Assembly (NCBI GenBank): GCA_009667805.1
Contig: CM019065.1
Span: 150,138,101-150,202,100, forward strand
Reading direction: 5' to 3'
From: Leptobrachium leishanense
Lineage: Eukaryota; Chordata; Amphibia; Anura; Megophryidae
DNA length: 64,000 nt
The position numbers were made by a program, and so were the translations under genes. Shown piece after piece: positions 50,201 to 55,139 of this stretch; position 1 is the stretch's first letter, and every line of letters starts with the position of its first letter. Under the pieces are notes generated by a model. The model saw nothing but the letters and a program-made list of their open reading frames with translations. It was not told where the DNA came from and did no database searches.

Positions 50201-52865
50201 TTCTCAGCGAATATAGACCAACGAGAAAGAAGAGCTTAGTTTTCAATGTACCATCTCACCAAAAAGGAAGCGGAATACACCGAGTCCTGCCGGGTCCGTG
50301 GGTCGGTTCATGAGGGTGACAAAACGGTGCCAGCTGGAAAGATCTGAGAACTCAAATCCGAACATCCTTCGCATGAAGCTGCCATGTGCCTTGCGAGACT
50401 GAACCTTCTTCTCCATAGTCTGAGCACGGTTATTTTTCCTCTGCTTCAACATCGAGGGTTCTGCCCGCAGGGAGGCTGAGGGGAAAAATGCAACATATAA
50501 TAATGTTAATACTGTCCTCTACAGATTGGAATACAACTAGACGGGTTCCAATAAAGCTTCGCTCTCTATGCTCCTGACTGATTCTTTAGAACGGTCATAT
50601 TCCCATGTTCTTCAGTCAACCTCCTTGAGCAGCAAAATCCCTGCTCTGTGAACCATTGCTCCCTAGAGGCTCCCTATAAAACTAGGCCTCATTCCTATGG
50701 GGGCCTTGTGTAAAGGAGTTTCAGACACGTGACGGCCTAGTCATTTCTGCACACAAATAATCTCCTACATTCACATATTCCTGTGTATGAGGTTGGATGT
50801 GTTAAAAAGGGATATTTTACATAGTGTGATCACATTGCTCTGTGCTCCTGGTTTCCCTCTATGAATGGGGCTCTCAGAGGGTTGAGTTTGCCTCCAAATA
50901 CAGGCGCTTAGTCCCGCCCAAAACCTACGCACTGTGTTCCGTTCCTGGCGCTTTGAGAACCAGGTCCCACCAATGGCTATCAATGCCTTCTGGCACAGAC
51001 AGCCACTGGATATTCTCAAGTGTCACCCCCAATCACATGATGTGCCACATCGGGTTATGTCCAGAGGAAGACACTGGATACAGGCGAGTTTGTGAAGGAA
51101 CCTAGGAGGTTTATAAACCTTCTGTAGTTCTGGGAGAGGGTCCATACCCTGGCCCCAGGAGCTCTGGCATATGATGTTCCAATGGATCCGTGGGCTTTTC
51201 TCATGTCACCACCCTTAGCGGAGCAGCTCCCCCGGCCTCATAATCGTAATTAATTATAAAATATAATTATATATATATATATATCGTGAATCGTAATCAT
51301 AATAAAATATGGGACTTCTGGTCAGAGGCGGACCTTGATTGAGTTCCACTGATGATGTTGTTATCTCTCTCTCTCTCCTTTTGTGTTCCCTTTCTCGCTT
51401 TGTTTTCTGTTCGTTCTGTTCCTGGTCTGATCCCCTGCTCCCTTATAACTTTCTGTCTGTCCTGTCCATAGGTTTATTGTGGTATGTCGTTCGCCGTGCT
51501 GTTAAAATGTGGTGTATTATTTACATATCTGTGGATGATGCCATTTGTTTCTGTTGAGGATACAGAGTGGTTTGTACTGTATTACTTTCACACCTCTGAA
51601 AATAAAAGATATTTAAAAAAGAAAAGAAAAACCTTCTGAAGCCACCCTATACTATCTATTTAAGTTTATTGGGTTGGTTTATGCACTTTTTGCATGACAA
51701 AAGGGGCTTCACATCTAGATTTAACAAAAAAAAAAAATTACTCAAACTCTTCATGTGCCTCTGACTGCAAAGCTGCCCAGGTCCCATTCCTGGTTGCTGC
51801 GCCCACTGCCCATTTCTGCGTTGCTCCCTCACTGCCCAGGTCCCATTCCTGCGTTGCTGCACCCACTGCCCAGGTCCCATTCCTGCGTTTCTGCGCCCAC
51901 TACCCAGGTCCCATTCCTGCACCCACTGCCCAGGTCCCATTCCTGCTTTGCTGCGCCCACTGCCCAGGTCCCATTCCTGCATTGCTGTGCCCATTACCCA
52001 GGTCCAATTCCTGCATTGCTGTGCCCACTACCCAGGTCCCATTCCTGCATTGCTGTGCCCATTACCCAGGTCCCATTCCTGCATTGCTGTGCCCTTTACC
52101 CAGGTCCCATTCCTGTGCCCATTACCCAGGTCCCATTCCTGCATTGCTGTGCCCATTACCCAGGTCCCATTCCTGCATTGCTGTGCCCATTACCCAGGTC
52201 CCATTCCTGCATTGCTGTGCCCATTACCCAGGTCCCATTCCTGCTTTGCTGTGCCCATTACCCAGGTCCCATTCCTGCGTTGCTGTGCCCATTACCCAGG
52301 TCCCATTCCTGTGTTGCTGTGCCCATTACCCAGGTCCCATTCCTGCGTTGCTGTGCCCATTACCCAGGTCCCATTCCTGCATTGCTGTGCCCATTACCCA
52401 GGTCCCATTCCTGCGTTGCTGTGCCCATTACCCAGGTCCCATTCCTGCGTTGCTGTGCCCACTGCCCAGGTCTCATTTGAGTGCTTCTGTGCCTGCTGCC
52501 CATTCCTCAGTTTCTGTGCCCATTGCCCAGGTCTCATTGCTGTGTCCGCTGCCCATCTCCCATTTACTTTCCACTGCTGATCCCTGTAGTGCTGTCCTAA
52601 TATCCAAATCGCACGCCGCGCTGAGTGTATCTGTTTCACACAGCCTGCAGCCCCTTCCCATCCCCCATACACTCCATTAGCCACTCGCCGCAGCCCTGTC
52701 CTACATAACACAGATTCTCAGCATCATCTTATCCTTGGAGGGGAAATGGTCTCTTCTTAAAGTATGAAAAACAGTGCACAGTAAAATTCCCTCTCTCCCA
52801 ATACACCGTGATGGTCTGCATGCCCCCTCCCCGGTGATACCTGCCGCAGCTCTGCTCCGCTCCAT
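8054..52865 (-). CDS. GGCX: Vitamin K-dependent gamma-glutamyl carboxylase, GGCX (15 exons)
   Basis: This multi-pass ER membrane enzyme carboxylates glutamates of clotting and matrix Gla proteins while oxidising reduced vitamin K to the epoxide. Exons on the minus strand, in order, are 52865-52841, 50475-50260, 40132-39974, 39730-39565, 35923-35845, 35743-35637, 33126-32963, 32659-32400, 32138-32007, 31780-31629, 30754-30585, 27643-27513, 21805-21658, 20578-20383 and 8219-8054. They total 2271 nt, 756 residues plus stop; human has 758. All phases agree. The membrane domain occupies roughly residues 50-400, followed by a lumenal C-terminal domain. Cys108 and Cys457 line up with the human Cys99-Cys450 disulfide, and Lys227 with the human catalytic base Lys218. 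The first ATG (52863-52865) has G at -3 and +4. The last intron uses a GC donor. Introns reach 12 kb and hold most of the window's repeats. Confidence 0.98.
8903..9436. mobile_element. probable PIF-like MITE in GGCX intron 14
   Basis: The ends GGCTGGGGGCACACG and GTGTGCACCCGGCC are inverted repeats resembling the TAA-flanked element at 5811. The right flank is TAA, the left is CTA. It contains poly(T), poly(G) and C-rich runs and no coding sequence. Confidence 0.5.
9440..10886. other. GGCX intron 14, nothing recognised
   Basis: Low-complexity C runs (about 9608-9620) and AT-rich sequence. I find no conserved exon or complete repeat. At 10560-10790 there is a Pro/Ser-type coding-like stretch that I could not assign. 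Confidence 0.35.
10891..11153. mobile_element. TTAA-flanked MITE (piggyBac/Kolobok-like)
   Basis: The ends CCCTTTTCTGC and GTAAAGGGG are inverted and flanked by TTAA on both sides (10887-10890 and 11154-11157). TTAA targets point to piggyBac or Kolobok superfamilies. No coding capacity. Confidence 0.6.
11158..12301. other. GGCX intron 14, unassigned
   Basis: A Pro/Ser/Asp-rich coding-like stretch at 11720-11960 might be an old retroelement fragment, but I cannot place it. A CAGTGGCGCACTAAGG motif at 12246 resembles the left end of the hAT-like element at 24351. Confidence 0.3.
12302..12923. mobile_element. hAT-like element E1 with internal minisatellite
   Basis: It starts CAGGGCTGGCCC and ends near CTTGGGCCGG. 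The right end (12857-12919: G run, 'agcatttcat', 'agacagcac') is homologous to that of element 28172-29345, so both belong to one family. No clear 8-bp duplication was found, perhaps because a LINE copy abuts its right end. The interior holds GTGTGT-rich DNA and a minisatellite shared with 25140-25610. Confidence 0.55.
12672..12850. repeat. minisatellite 'GTTTTATTGCTGTGCAGCTC'
   Basis: Diverged units contain GTTTTATTGCTGTGCAGCTC and 'tgtgatacac'; one unit is inverted. The same unit recurs at 25140-25610 inside another hAT-like element. Confidence 0.65.
12921..13439 (-). mobile_element. non-LTR retrotransposon fragment (RT C-terminus), distal part
   Basis: The minus strand reads like the C-terminal region of a LINE ORF2, with [20 protein letters not shown] then [11 protein letters not shown] at about 13200-13340. 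The 3' region ends near 12921. It is separated from its upstream part (13974-14085) by the TTAA element at 13444. Confidence 0.6.
13444..13969. mobile_element. TTAA-flanked element nested in LINE
   Basis: Inverted ends CCCCTTCCCTGC and GCAGTGAAGGGG are flanked by TTAA (13440-13443 and 13970-13973). It splits a LINE fragment whose two halves lie on either side. Near its left end it has a strong hairpin around GGAAGACGTGTGGGGAAC. Confidence 0.7.
13974..14085 (-). mobile_element. LINE fragment, proximal part
   Basis: The minus-strand frame includes [20 protein letters not shown], typical of LINE ORF2 C-terminal regions. It is continuous with 12921-13439 once the nested element is set aside. Confidence 0.6.
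14568..15373. mobile_element. probable DNA transposon with about 35-bp inverted ends
   Basis: The left end (CTAAGTGATGCTGAACC...) and right end (...GGTTCGCCATTGCTGCTC) are diverged inverted copies. The interior includes a small hairpin near 15060 and no ORF. Superfamily not determined. Confidence 0.45.
15650..15786. mobile_element. palindromic MITE, copy C2
   Basis: Diverged copy of the 'GGTCAGCAACCTTGG' family, with 'gagcaaccttggcc' at left and 'ccaatgatgctgaccct' at right. Confidence 0.6.
16211..16300 (+). mobile_element. Rex1-like LINE tail fragment
   Basis: Carries the shared 3' tail 'ccaggacatacttgaaaacg ...' ending 'atccttcctggtaaaatac'. The same tail closes the longer copy at 36236-37205. 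Confidence 0.65.
16320..17220 (-). mobile_element. L2/CR1-type LINE, 5'-truncated
   Basis: The minus strand carries an open frame of about 250 codons (16464-17220, running on into flanking sequence to 17249) from the C-terminal part of an L2-type ORF2. It contains [29 protein letters not shown] and [18 protein letters not shown]. The 3'UTR contains 'agcgctgcggaatatgctgg', shared with 1-919. The long intact frame suggests a fairly young copy, but it lacks the RT catalytic core and endonuclease. Confidence 0.8.
17225..17457 (-). mobile_element. old family-A-like fragment
   Basis: On the minus strand it begins 'gaggttattcactaactcc' and resembles the left part of 35972-37760. A diverged member of the GGTTATTCA family. 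Confidence 0.4.
18081..18206. repeat. inverted repeat with about 40-bp arms
   Basis: Arms 18081-18122 and 18166-18206 are near-perfect inverted copies (ATACCAAGAAGAAG...GTGTAAGAT). The left arm has one extra GAA triplet. The loop of about 43 nt contains TTATTATTATTC. The origin is unknown. Confidence 0.7.
18378..19922. mobile_element. old family-A-like element interrupted by a hAT
   Basis: Inverted ends AAGGGGTTATTCA and TGAATAAACCCTT. The interior shares blocks with the younger elements at 26067 and 60211 (for example 'gggaccctgcggtg' and 'ccccatagagaagcaatggt'). A hAT-like element sits inside at 18419. Confidence 0.55.
18419..19319. mobile_element. hAT-like element, nested, right end damaged
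   Basis: It starts TAGGGCTGAAACAACTAA and ends with the complement block '...aaaataatcattagttgca' but lacks the final few bases. The left flank AATTGCAC (18411-18418) resembles AGTTGCAC at 19313-19320, so the right end probably recombined. Host sequence on both sides joins to match the related copy at 35990. Confidence 0.55.
20100..20278. mobile_element. short fold-back MITE, CAGGGTTATTCA family, 3-bp TSD
   Basis: 179 bp with ends CAGGGTTATTCAGCGAGAGG and its complement, flanked by TAT on both sides (20097-20099 and 20279-20281). The inverted block GGTGAAAACCAGGAGAA extends the ends. It sits about 100 bp downstream of GGCX exon 14, just beyond the GC donor. Confidence 0.75.
20383..20578 (-). 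CDS. GGCX: GGCX exon 14
   Basis: Encodes (E)[11 protein letters not shown] through AEAERRRN to YYLMRR(S). Acceptor TTTTCAG. The donor reads CGAAG/GCAAGT: only this GC donor joins exon 15 in phase to give the conserved RRSFLMT. Confidence 0.93.
20600..21640. other. GGCX intron 13, nothing recognised
   Basis: AT-rich intron sequence between exons 13 and 14 without a repeat that I can delimit. Confidence 0.4.
21658..21805 (-). CDS. GGCX: GGCX exon 13
   Basis: Encodes [14 protein letters not shown] through VENGT plus one base, with the [10 protein letters not shown] strand close to human CYMYVYVNTT. Donor ACTG/GTGAGA, acceptor TTTCAG. Confidence 0.96.
21937..22322. mobile_element. PIF/Harbinger-like CpG-rich MITE, copy B2
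   Basis: Ends GGCTGGGGTCAGAC and GTTTGACCCTAGCC with TAA duplications at 21934-21936 and 22323-22325. The interior is ACGCAC- and CpG-rich like B1. Confidence 0.8.
22799..23185. mobile_element. PIF/Harbinger-like CpG-rich MITE, copy B3
   Basis: Ends GGCTGGGGTCAGACGAACGC and GTCTGACCCTTGCC with TAA at 22796-22798 and 23186-23188. It lies about 480 bp from B2 in the same intron. Confidence 0.8.
23600..23690 (-). mobile_element. Rex1-like LINE tail fragment
   Basis: Minus-strand copy of the shared tail: 'ttttaccaggaaggaaacat' followed by 'ttttcaagtatgtcctagg'. Confidence 0.55.
23727..24335 (-). mobile_element. old family-A-like element, minus orientation
   Basis: Contains complements of family-A blocks: 'cgcagggtccccaaagtgc', a T-rich centre, 'aacattgaaacctatggggt' and 'cttctctatggggatttgca'. 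Diverged and without clear duplications. Confidence 0.45.
24795..24834. repeat. perfect palindrome in E3
   Basis: GCCAGTCAGGTGGTACTGAG is followed, after a one-base spacer, by its inverted copy. It would form a cruciform or hairpin of about 19 bp. Confidence 0.75.
25140..25610. repeat. minisatellite, roughly 60-bp units
   Basis: About eight tandem units of 'gggagttttattgc ... gatgcactcatacacac ... gcacattgcattgct', degenerating to the right into the 'ttttattgctgtgcagctctg' form seen at 12672-12850. Confidence 0.8.
26067..26922. mobile_element. family-A element A1, 3-bp TSD
   Basis: 856 bp, ends CAGGGTTATTCAAAGAGAT and CTCTTTGAATTACCCTG, flanked by ACA on both sides (26064-26066, 26923-26925). 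Compared with 61528-62439, the outer left hairpin has collapsed to GAAAGGTTACCTTTC, but the inner left hairpin and both right hairpins remain. No coding capacity. Confidence 0.8.
27513..27643 (-). CDS. GGCX: GGCX exon 12
   Basis: Encodes (G)[15 protein letters not shown] through EGEHMQ, nearly identical to the human exon. Donor CAG/GTAAAA, acceptor TTGCCAG. Confidence 0.97.
27861..27998. mobile_element. palindromic MITE, copy C3
   Basis: Diverged copy with 'gcgaacctcggccc' and 'ataccaatgtttgtcatcac' ends. Confidence 0.45.
28039..28135. mobile_element. palindromic MITE, copy C4
   Basis: Clean copy, AGGGGTCAGCAACCTTGG to CCAAGGTTGCTGACCCCT, 97 bp. Confidence 0.75.
28536..28805 (+). pseudogene. 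SPAG9/JIP4-like exon 1 fragment inside hAT element
   Basis: Reading across small frame breaks gives [12 protein letters not shown], then [36 protein letters not shown] and [18 protein letters not shown]. These match, in order, the N-terminus of the JNK-interacting scaffolds SPAG9 (JIP4) and MAPK8IP3 (JIP3). ALRKHAEE and LENLDSVF favour SPAG9. Family exon 1 ends at about the point where similarity stops (28805), so the piece looks like genomic exon DNA rather than a spliced copy. At least two frameshifts and the loss of the start Met make it non-functional. Confidence 0.8.
28830..29240. repeat. minisatellite 'ACAGGGGAGACCCTCCCATC'
   Basis: Tandem, variable-length units of 'cacaggggagaccc', 'aaaaccgagaccc' and 'tcccatcctacccc' fill the right part of the hAT element. 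Confidence 0.8.
29460..30190 (-). mobile_element. Penelope-like repeat, minus copy (tentative)
   Basis: The stretch 29550-29790 is the inverted counterpart of 34640-34830 (shared 'tagatagtcctttacctac' and 'tgtctgtctctgcacagac' on the minus strand). It includes a GAAACGCG motif at 29930-29937, minus strand. Assignment to Penelope-like elements rests on that motif. Confidence 0.45.
30585..30754 (-). CDS. GGCX: GGCX exon 11
   Basis: Encodes (R)[16 protein letters not shown] through [10 protein letters not shown](G). Donor CCAG/GTAAGA, acceptor TTTTAG. Confidence 0.97.
30890..31340. other. GC-rich island in GGCX intron 10
   Basis: A CpG-containing stretch unlike its AT-rich neighbours. It has short ATG-led frames on the plus strand and an exon-like 'aaaATGGCTGAGGCGAGCAC' followed by GTAAGT near 31231. 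I cannot identify it. It could be a captured first exon, an unannotated promoter or chance composition. Confidence 0.35.
31450..31585. mobile_element. palindromic MITE, copy C5
   Basis: 'aggagtcagtaatcttggtc' to 'ggccaaggttgccgaaccct', with 'catctcccatgatgctcagc' in the middle. Confidence 0.6.
31629..31780 (-). CDS. GGCX: GGCX exon 10
   Basis: Encodes [20 protein letters not shown] then Cys457, through INDRFQQ(R). Cys457 aligns with human Cys450, one half of the known disulfide. Donor AG/GTGAGT. Confidence 0.97.
32007..32138 (-). CDS. GGCX: GGCX exon 9
   Basis: 44 codons encoding [20 protein letters not shown] through GYLNPG. This is among the most conserved blocks of the family. Donor GGG/GTATGC. 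Confidence 0.97.
32400..32659 (-). CDS. GGCX: GGCX exon 8
   Basis: Encodes (G)[14 protein letters not shown] through [13 protein letters not shown]. It includes the variable loop with a Lys/Arg-rich stretch. Donor CAG/GTAAGA, acceptor CATCCAG. Confidence 0.97.
32963..33126 (-). CDS. GGCX: GGCX exon 7
   Basis: Encodes (K)[14 protein letters not shown] through [12 protein letters not shown](G), with hydrophobic membrane segments. Donor ATTG/GTGAGT, acceptor TTCACAG. Confidence 0.97.
33405..34870 (+). mobile_element. Penelope-like repeat, plus copy (tentative)
   Basis: Contains the motif CTGAGGAA-hairpin-GAAACGCG (33648-33682). Its right part is homologous in inverse orientation to 29550-29790. 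No intact reverse transcriptase frame was found, so this would be a non-coding portion. Boundaries are approximate. Confidence 0.45.
33648..33682 (+). ncRNA. hammerhead-like motif (candidate)
   Basis: CTGAGGA, an extra A, a 6-7 bp hairpin (GCTGTGT/ACACAGC) and GAAACGCG follow the order CUGANGA, stem II, GAAA of a hammerhead ribozyme. One base too many before stem II, and no clear NUH cleavage site pairing as stem III, mean activity is unproven. Confidence 0.35.
35480..35615 (-). mobile_element. partial hAT MITE (D family)
   Basis: Shares 'ggggaaatgcagactgaatc' and 'gaaccact'-type ends with the complete copy at 38066-38247, truncated at one side. Confidence 0.6.
35637..35743 (-). CDS. GGCX: GGCX exon 6 (catalytic lysine)
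   Basis: Encodes [20 protein letters not shown] through HWLFDPF(K). The second Lys of IKKLD is residue 227, aligned with human Lys218, proposed as the base that deprotonates reduced vitamin K. Donor TCAA/GTAAGT. Confidence 0.97.
35845..35923 (-). CDS. GGCX: GGCX exon 5
   Basis: Encodes (W)[20 protein letters not shown] to LLRIQ. Donor CAG/GTAAAA, acceptor TGACAG. Confidence 0.97.
35972..37760. mobile_element. old family-A-like element interrupted by a LINE
   Basis: Left 'ggttctattcactaaacctg', right 'gctttgtaaatagacactat'. Internal blocks ('ccatagagaagtaatggttt', 'aagcaccgaaatttcggtgc') match other members. A Rex1-like LINE sits at 36236-37205. It begins about 50 bp upstream of GGCX exon 5, on the intron 4 side. 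Confidence 0.5.
36236..37205 (-). mobile_element. Rex1/CR1-like LINE, 5'-truncated
   Basis: The minus strand encodes the C-terminal part of an ORF2: an open frame at 36428-37039 with [30 protein letters not shown] and [17 protein letters not shown]. The 3' tail 'gacatacttgaaaacgagag ... ccttcctggtaaaat' ends in ATAAATAAATAAAT at 36236-36250. The same tail is found in several short fragments and a SINE. Confidence 0.75.
38066..38247. mobile_element. hAT MITE D1 with 8-bp TSD
   Basis: 182 bp, ends CAGTGTTTCCCAAACCTGTC and its complement, flanked by GCCTATAG on both sides (38058-38065 and 38248-38255). A textbook non-autonomous hAT insertion in GGCX intron 4. Confidence 0.85.
38591..38759. mobile_element. 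hAT MITE D2
   Basis: Second copy of D1 in opposite orientation about 350 bp away, ends CAGCGTTTCCCAAACC and GGTTTGGGAAACACTG. No matching 8-bp flanks. Confidence 0.75.
39565..39730 (-). CDS. GGCX: GGCX exon 4
   Basis: Encodes (G)[14 protein letters not shown] through [10 protein letters not shown](W), covering two predicted membrane segments. Donor CTG/GTAAGA, acceptor CTATTAG. Confidence 0.97.
39974..40132 (-). CDS. GGCX: GGCX exon 3
   Basis: Encodes (G)[15 protein letters not shown] through [10 protein letters not shown](G). Cys108 in GLDVCRFP aligns with human Cys99, the partner of the exon 10 cysteine. Acceptor TTTACAG. Confidence 0.97.
40804..42570. mobile_element. fold-back insertion P1: 0.8-kb inverted arms, 15-bp TSD
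   Basis: A 1767-bp insertion flanked by a perfect 15-bp direct repeat GTTAATACCAGACAT (40789-40803 and 42571-42585). After 165 unpaired bp at the left, two arms (40969-41767 and 41771-42570) are almost perfect inverted copies with a 3-nt spacer; I noticed one single-base indel. The right arm ends exactly at the insertion edge. The long duplication suggests target-primed retrotransposition followed by snap-back synthesis. The unpaired part shares a 'gtgtgggcgcttgttaat' block with P2 (58475). The paired ORFs on the two arms are mirror images, not independent genes. Confidence 0.85.
43011..43449. mobile_element. hAT element with 8-bp TSD and GC-rich inner palindrome
   Basis: Ends TAGGGCTGTGCAATTAATCG and ATTGCACAGCCCTT, flanked by CTGCTATC (43003-43010 and 43450-43457). 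The centre (about 43141-43296) is a GC-rich inverted repeat with arms of about 60 bp ('tgttcggctccctgt' to 'acagggagccgaaca'). Confidence 0.88.
44295..45945 (-). mobile_element. Tc1-like transposon, inactive
   Basis: 1651 bp with inverted repeats of about 220 bp beginning CAGTCAGGTCCA, next to a TA at the right end (the left is TT). The minus strand holds a broken transposase gene. Located in GGCX intron 2. Confidence 0.92.
44548..45587 (-). pseudogene. Tc1-like transposase pseudogene
   Basis: The frame starts ATG at 45587 (MRSKELSLS), shifts after KQA, resumes with the DNA-binding segment ([20 protein letters not shown]) and the first catalytic Asp ([11 protein letters not shown]). It has a TGA after SDGN, continues with [12 protein letters not shown], shifts again before the second Asp region, and ends CKGFATKY with TAA at 44548. 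At least two frameshifts and one stop make it inactive. Confidence 0.88.
46390..46545 (+). mobile_element. tRNA-derived SINE with Rex1-like tail
   Basis: A B-box-like GGTTCAAATCC lies at 46425-46435. Then comes 'tgtccttgggcaagacac', a common SINE body motif, and finally the tail 'ccaggacatacttgg ... atccttcctggtaaaatac' shared with the LINE at 36236. Sharing the tail suggests that this SINE used that LINE's machinery. Confidence 0.6.
46815..47775 (-). mobile_element. L2/CR1-type LINE, 5'-truncated
   Basis: Minus orientation, homologous to 16320-17220. The frame 47541-47775 has [20 protein letters not shown] and [14 protein letters not shown], then decays. The 3' end has 'acagcgctgtggattgtg' on the minus strand. 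Confidence 0.75.
47820..49470. other. GGCX intron 2, mostly unassigned
   Basis: Holds an inverted repeat at about 48473-48540 (CTCCGTGCTGCCTGCGCAG and its complement), family-A-like AT-rich blocks at 48690-48960, and otherwise no recognisable feature. Confidence 0.4.
49473..49589. mobile_element. palindromic MITE, copy C6
   Basis: AGGGGGTCAACAACCTTGGC to GCCAAGGTTGCTGACCCCT, 117 bp. Confidence 0.75.
50260..50475 (-). CDS. GGCX: GGCX exon 2
   Basis: Encodes a basic cytosolic N-terminus, then [20 protein letters not shown] to FRFLF(G). Acceptor CCCCTCAG, donor TTTG/GTGAGA. Confidence 0.96.
51262..51286. repeat. AT microsatellite
   Basis: An uninterrupted run of about 9-10 AT repeats in GGCX intron 1. 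Confidence 0.7.
51772..52545. repeat. 34-bp minisatellite in GGCX intron 1
   Basis: About 21 units of GCATTGCTGTGCCCATTACC followed by CAGGTCCCATTCCT, ending about 300 bp from exon 1. Since 34 is not a multiple of three, every frame passes through the same 102-nt cycle, and all three plus frames stay open. The resulting 328-residue frame is a repeat artefact, not a gene. Confidence 0.92.
52841..52865 (-). CDS. GGCX: GGCX exon 1 (coding part)
   Basis: Encodes MERSRAAA plus one base, joining exon 2 in phase. The frame stays open further upstream to 52961, but only from a TTG codon; 52865 is the first in-frame ATG. Donor GCAG/GTATCA. Confidence 0.85.
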
Positions 52866-52928
52866 CTCCGCTAACAAGAAGTTACTTCTCCCAAAAGTGC
52901 CACTGAGGCACCACCGCGTCCCAGAGAA

Positions 52929-52940
52929 TGCGCATGCGCA
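52929..52940. promoter_or_regulatory. NRF1 site, GGCX promoter
   Basis: TGCGCATGCGCA matches the palindromic NRF1 consensus, about 65-75 bp upstream of the GGCX ATG in a CpG-rich stretch. No TATA box is evident, which fits an NRF1-type promoter. Confidence 0.65.
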
Positions 52941-53527
52941 TTCCTCAGCGCTGCGTTCCAAACCTCACTGCCATAGAACGCGGCGCCCGATCTGATTGGT
53001 TAGTGAGCTGGCTAGGTTGTCAGTGGGCCAGGGCACTGCCAGGTACAACAAGTATGTGATTGTGTAACCCTGGGGAGGTGTGATCAACAACAGCCGCAAC
53101 ACAAAATGCAATGAAACGAACATCTCATTTACTGGTTCACTTAGGTTTCACTCTACATAACTGCTTTTAATGTGTATAGAGAGCCATACATGCATAGCGG
53201 GTTGTCATACTAAACATCTGGTTTAATCTGTATGAACTGTATTGACAGGGGATTAAAATTATAGGATTAGTCCTGTAAAAGGAAACCTACACCTTTCTTA
53301 TAGCAATCTCTCCACTGCACACTGAATTAGGGTTGCCAGGTCGGCCATGTTTTACTGGACACATACTACTGTATCATGCAGAGGAAAACCGTGCAGCCCT
53401 GCAACATGTATAATCCATATGCTGCAGGAAAGAAATCAAGGCAGGTCACCTGGGATTCCTTTAGTATGGTTTATACATGCTGCAGGGTGGTATTTTTCAA
53501 GCGCCTCCTATCATGTACTGTAACAAT

Positions 53528-53612
53528 TCAATGTTCTTGAACCCAGGACATACTTGAAAACGAGAGAAATCTCAATATATCCTTCCTGTAAAATCCTTTA
53601 TAAATAAATAAA
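53528..53612 (+). mobile_element. Rex1-like LINE tail fragment
   Basis: 'aatgttcttgaacccaggac' to 'ccttcctgtaaaatccttta' plus a TAAATAAATAAAT end. Confidence 0.7.
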
Positions 53613-53627
53613 TCATGACTACATATA

Positions 53628-53792
53628 CAGGGTTATTCAGAGAGAGGTGAAAACCAGGAGAACAATCTAGACCAAATAGCCAATTTGGAAAGTAAGATAA
53701 ATGGGAGAATTTTTCTGGTTTGGCTATTTTGACCCAGAATTTTCACTTCTGCGGTCATTCTCCTGGTTTTCACCTTTCTTTAAATAGACCTG
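53628..53792. mobile_element. short fold-back MITE, CAGGGTTATTCA family, 3-bp TSD
   Basis: 165 bp flanked by ATA on both sides (53625-53627 and 53793-53795). Same family as 20100-20278, with the inverted block GGTGAAAACCAGGAGAA. The related family-A element A2 starts 15 bp further on. Confidence 0.7.
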
Positions 53793-53806
53793 ATAATTAT
53801 AACAGT

Positions 53807-55139
53807 CAGGGTTATTCAAAAAGAGACGATCTGGCTCCGAAAGGTAACCGAACACTGAAATTCAGCATACGGTTACCTTTCCTGGTCAATCGGCTATTCA
53901 GAGAGCAGGCAGTTCGCCAAATGTTGGCGAATTGCCTGCACATACAGTGCCTGTTCGAGGGCAGTGAAATCCCCATAGAGAAGCAACGCTTCATCTATTC
54001 AGAGAACACAAACCAGCAGGGAAAAGTTGCCGAAATGCCCTGCTGTTCGGTGATCTCATTCGACAGGTTAAGGCTAGGGTCAGAGTGGGGCAGTCGGAAC
54101 GCGCGTGCAGGCGCACTAAATCACGGCGGCAGTAGCAGCACATAACGGCCAATGACGGCCAATATACGCAGTACGTGCGTACGAAAGTGCGCCGACACCA
54201 CGCAACCAGCAAATGAACGCATTTTTATCAGAACGTGAAACCGCTGCTACTGACGTACAGAGTGCGCTGCGGCCGCATAGCAGCGTGTGTGCGTGATTAG
54301 GAGATGTCAGACGCTGCTAGTGTGCGGCCAACATAACGTTCGAACAGCCGGATTTCCCTAGACTTCTTTTTACCCCACCGTCATGAAATACGTCCAGAAT
54401 TGCGCATCGTCTGACCACTTAAGCGTATTCCGTGAAAAAATGCGTGCGCACGCATCGACGTACATTTTGACGGTGGCTGCAGAAAATGCGCTCATCTGTC
54501 CCTAGCCTTATTCAGGCGATTCCAATAGGCTTCAATGTTAAAAATATTCCCATTTTAAACCAATATGTAATAAACCATTAATTATTATATTCTGCAGTGA
54601 AAAGTCTCTTTATTTTTATTTTTTTAAAGATCTGTTAGGCATTTTTTAGTATTTTGTTTGCAAATATTTTTTCCCCGTTTTTTTTTAAAATCGTCATTTC
54701 CTATAACTGCCCTTTCTATTATCATTCATTGGATCTTATATGTAAATTCCAGACATTTTCGTTCAGTAGTTTTTTTGCAAACAACTTTTCAAATTTCAAA
54801 CTTTCAAGTGTACGATTTTTTTTTTTCACCTCATTTGTCTGCGTGTCGGGTTTTTCCGGCGGCTGCTCTGTGCTGTGATCGATGGCTAGTCGGGTTTCTC
54901 CGGCATGTTCGGCGGGGTTAATCCAGCTGTTTCTGCGGGTTTCGGTGAGTGTTCGGCGGGTTTTGCAGTGAGTGTTCTTCGGGTTTGCGGCAGGTTTTCC
55001 CTGCAGTACGACGGCCCTGTGGTGCTTGCTAAATACACTGCAGGGTCGGCGAACTAGGATCGCCGAATCGAGCCGAATTGCAGGGAACGAAAAGTCATCG
55101 AACGTGCGGTGACTTTTCGATTCTCTTTGAATAACCCTG
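53807..55139. mobile_element. family-A element A2 with nested MITE
   Basis: Ends CAGGGTTATTCAAAAAGAGA and TCTCTTTGAATAACCCTG. Flanks AGT/AAT do not match, so the copy is older. It contains the PIF-like MITE B4 at 54072-54507; without it the length is about 890 bp, as for the other copies. Confidence 0.75.
54072..54507. mobile_element. PIF/Harbinger-like CpG-rich MITE, copy B4
   Basis: Ends GGCTAGGGTCAGAG and CTGTCCCTAGCC, with TTA at 54068-54070 and 54508-54510. Inserted into family-A element A2. Confidence 0.75.

Noticed and set aside
51694..52680. 328-codon plus-strand open frame and its two overlapping partners
   Set aside because: All three frames are open because of the 34-bp minisatellite; the peptide is a 34-residue cycle with no family resemblance.
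52866..52961. N-terminal extension of GGCX upstream of 52865
   Set aside because: The frame is open but starts with TTG, not ATG; the ATG at 52865 has a good context and fits the human N-terminal length.
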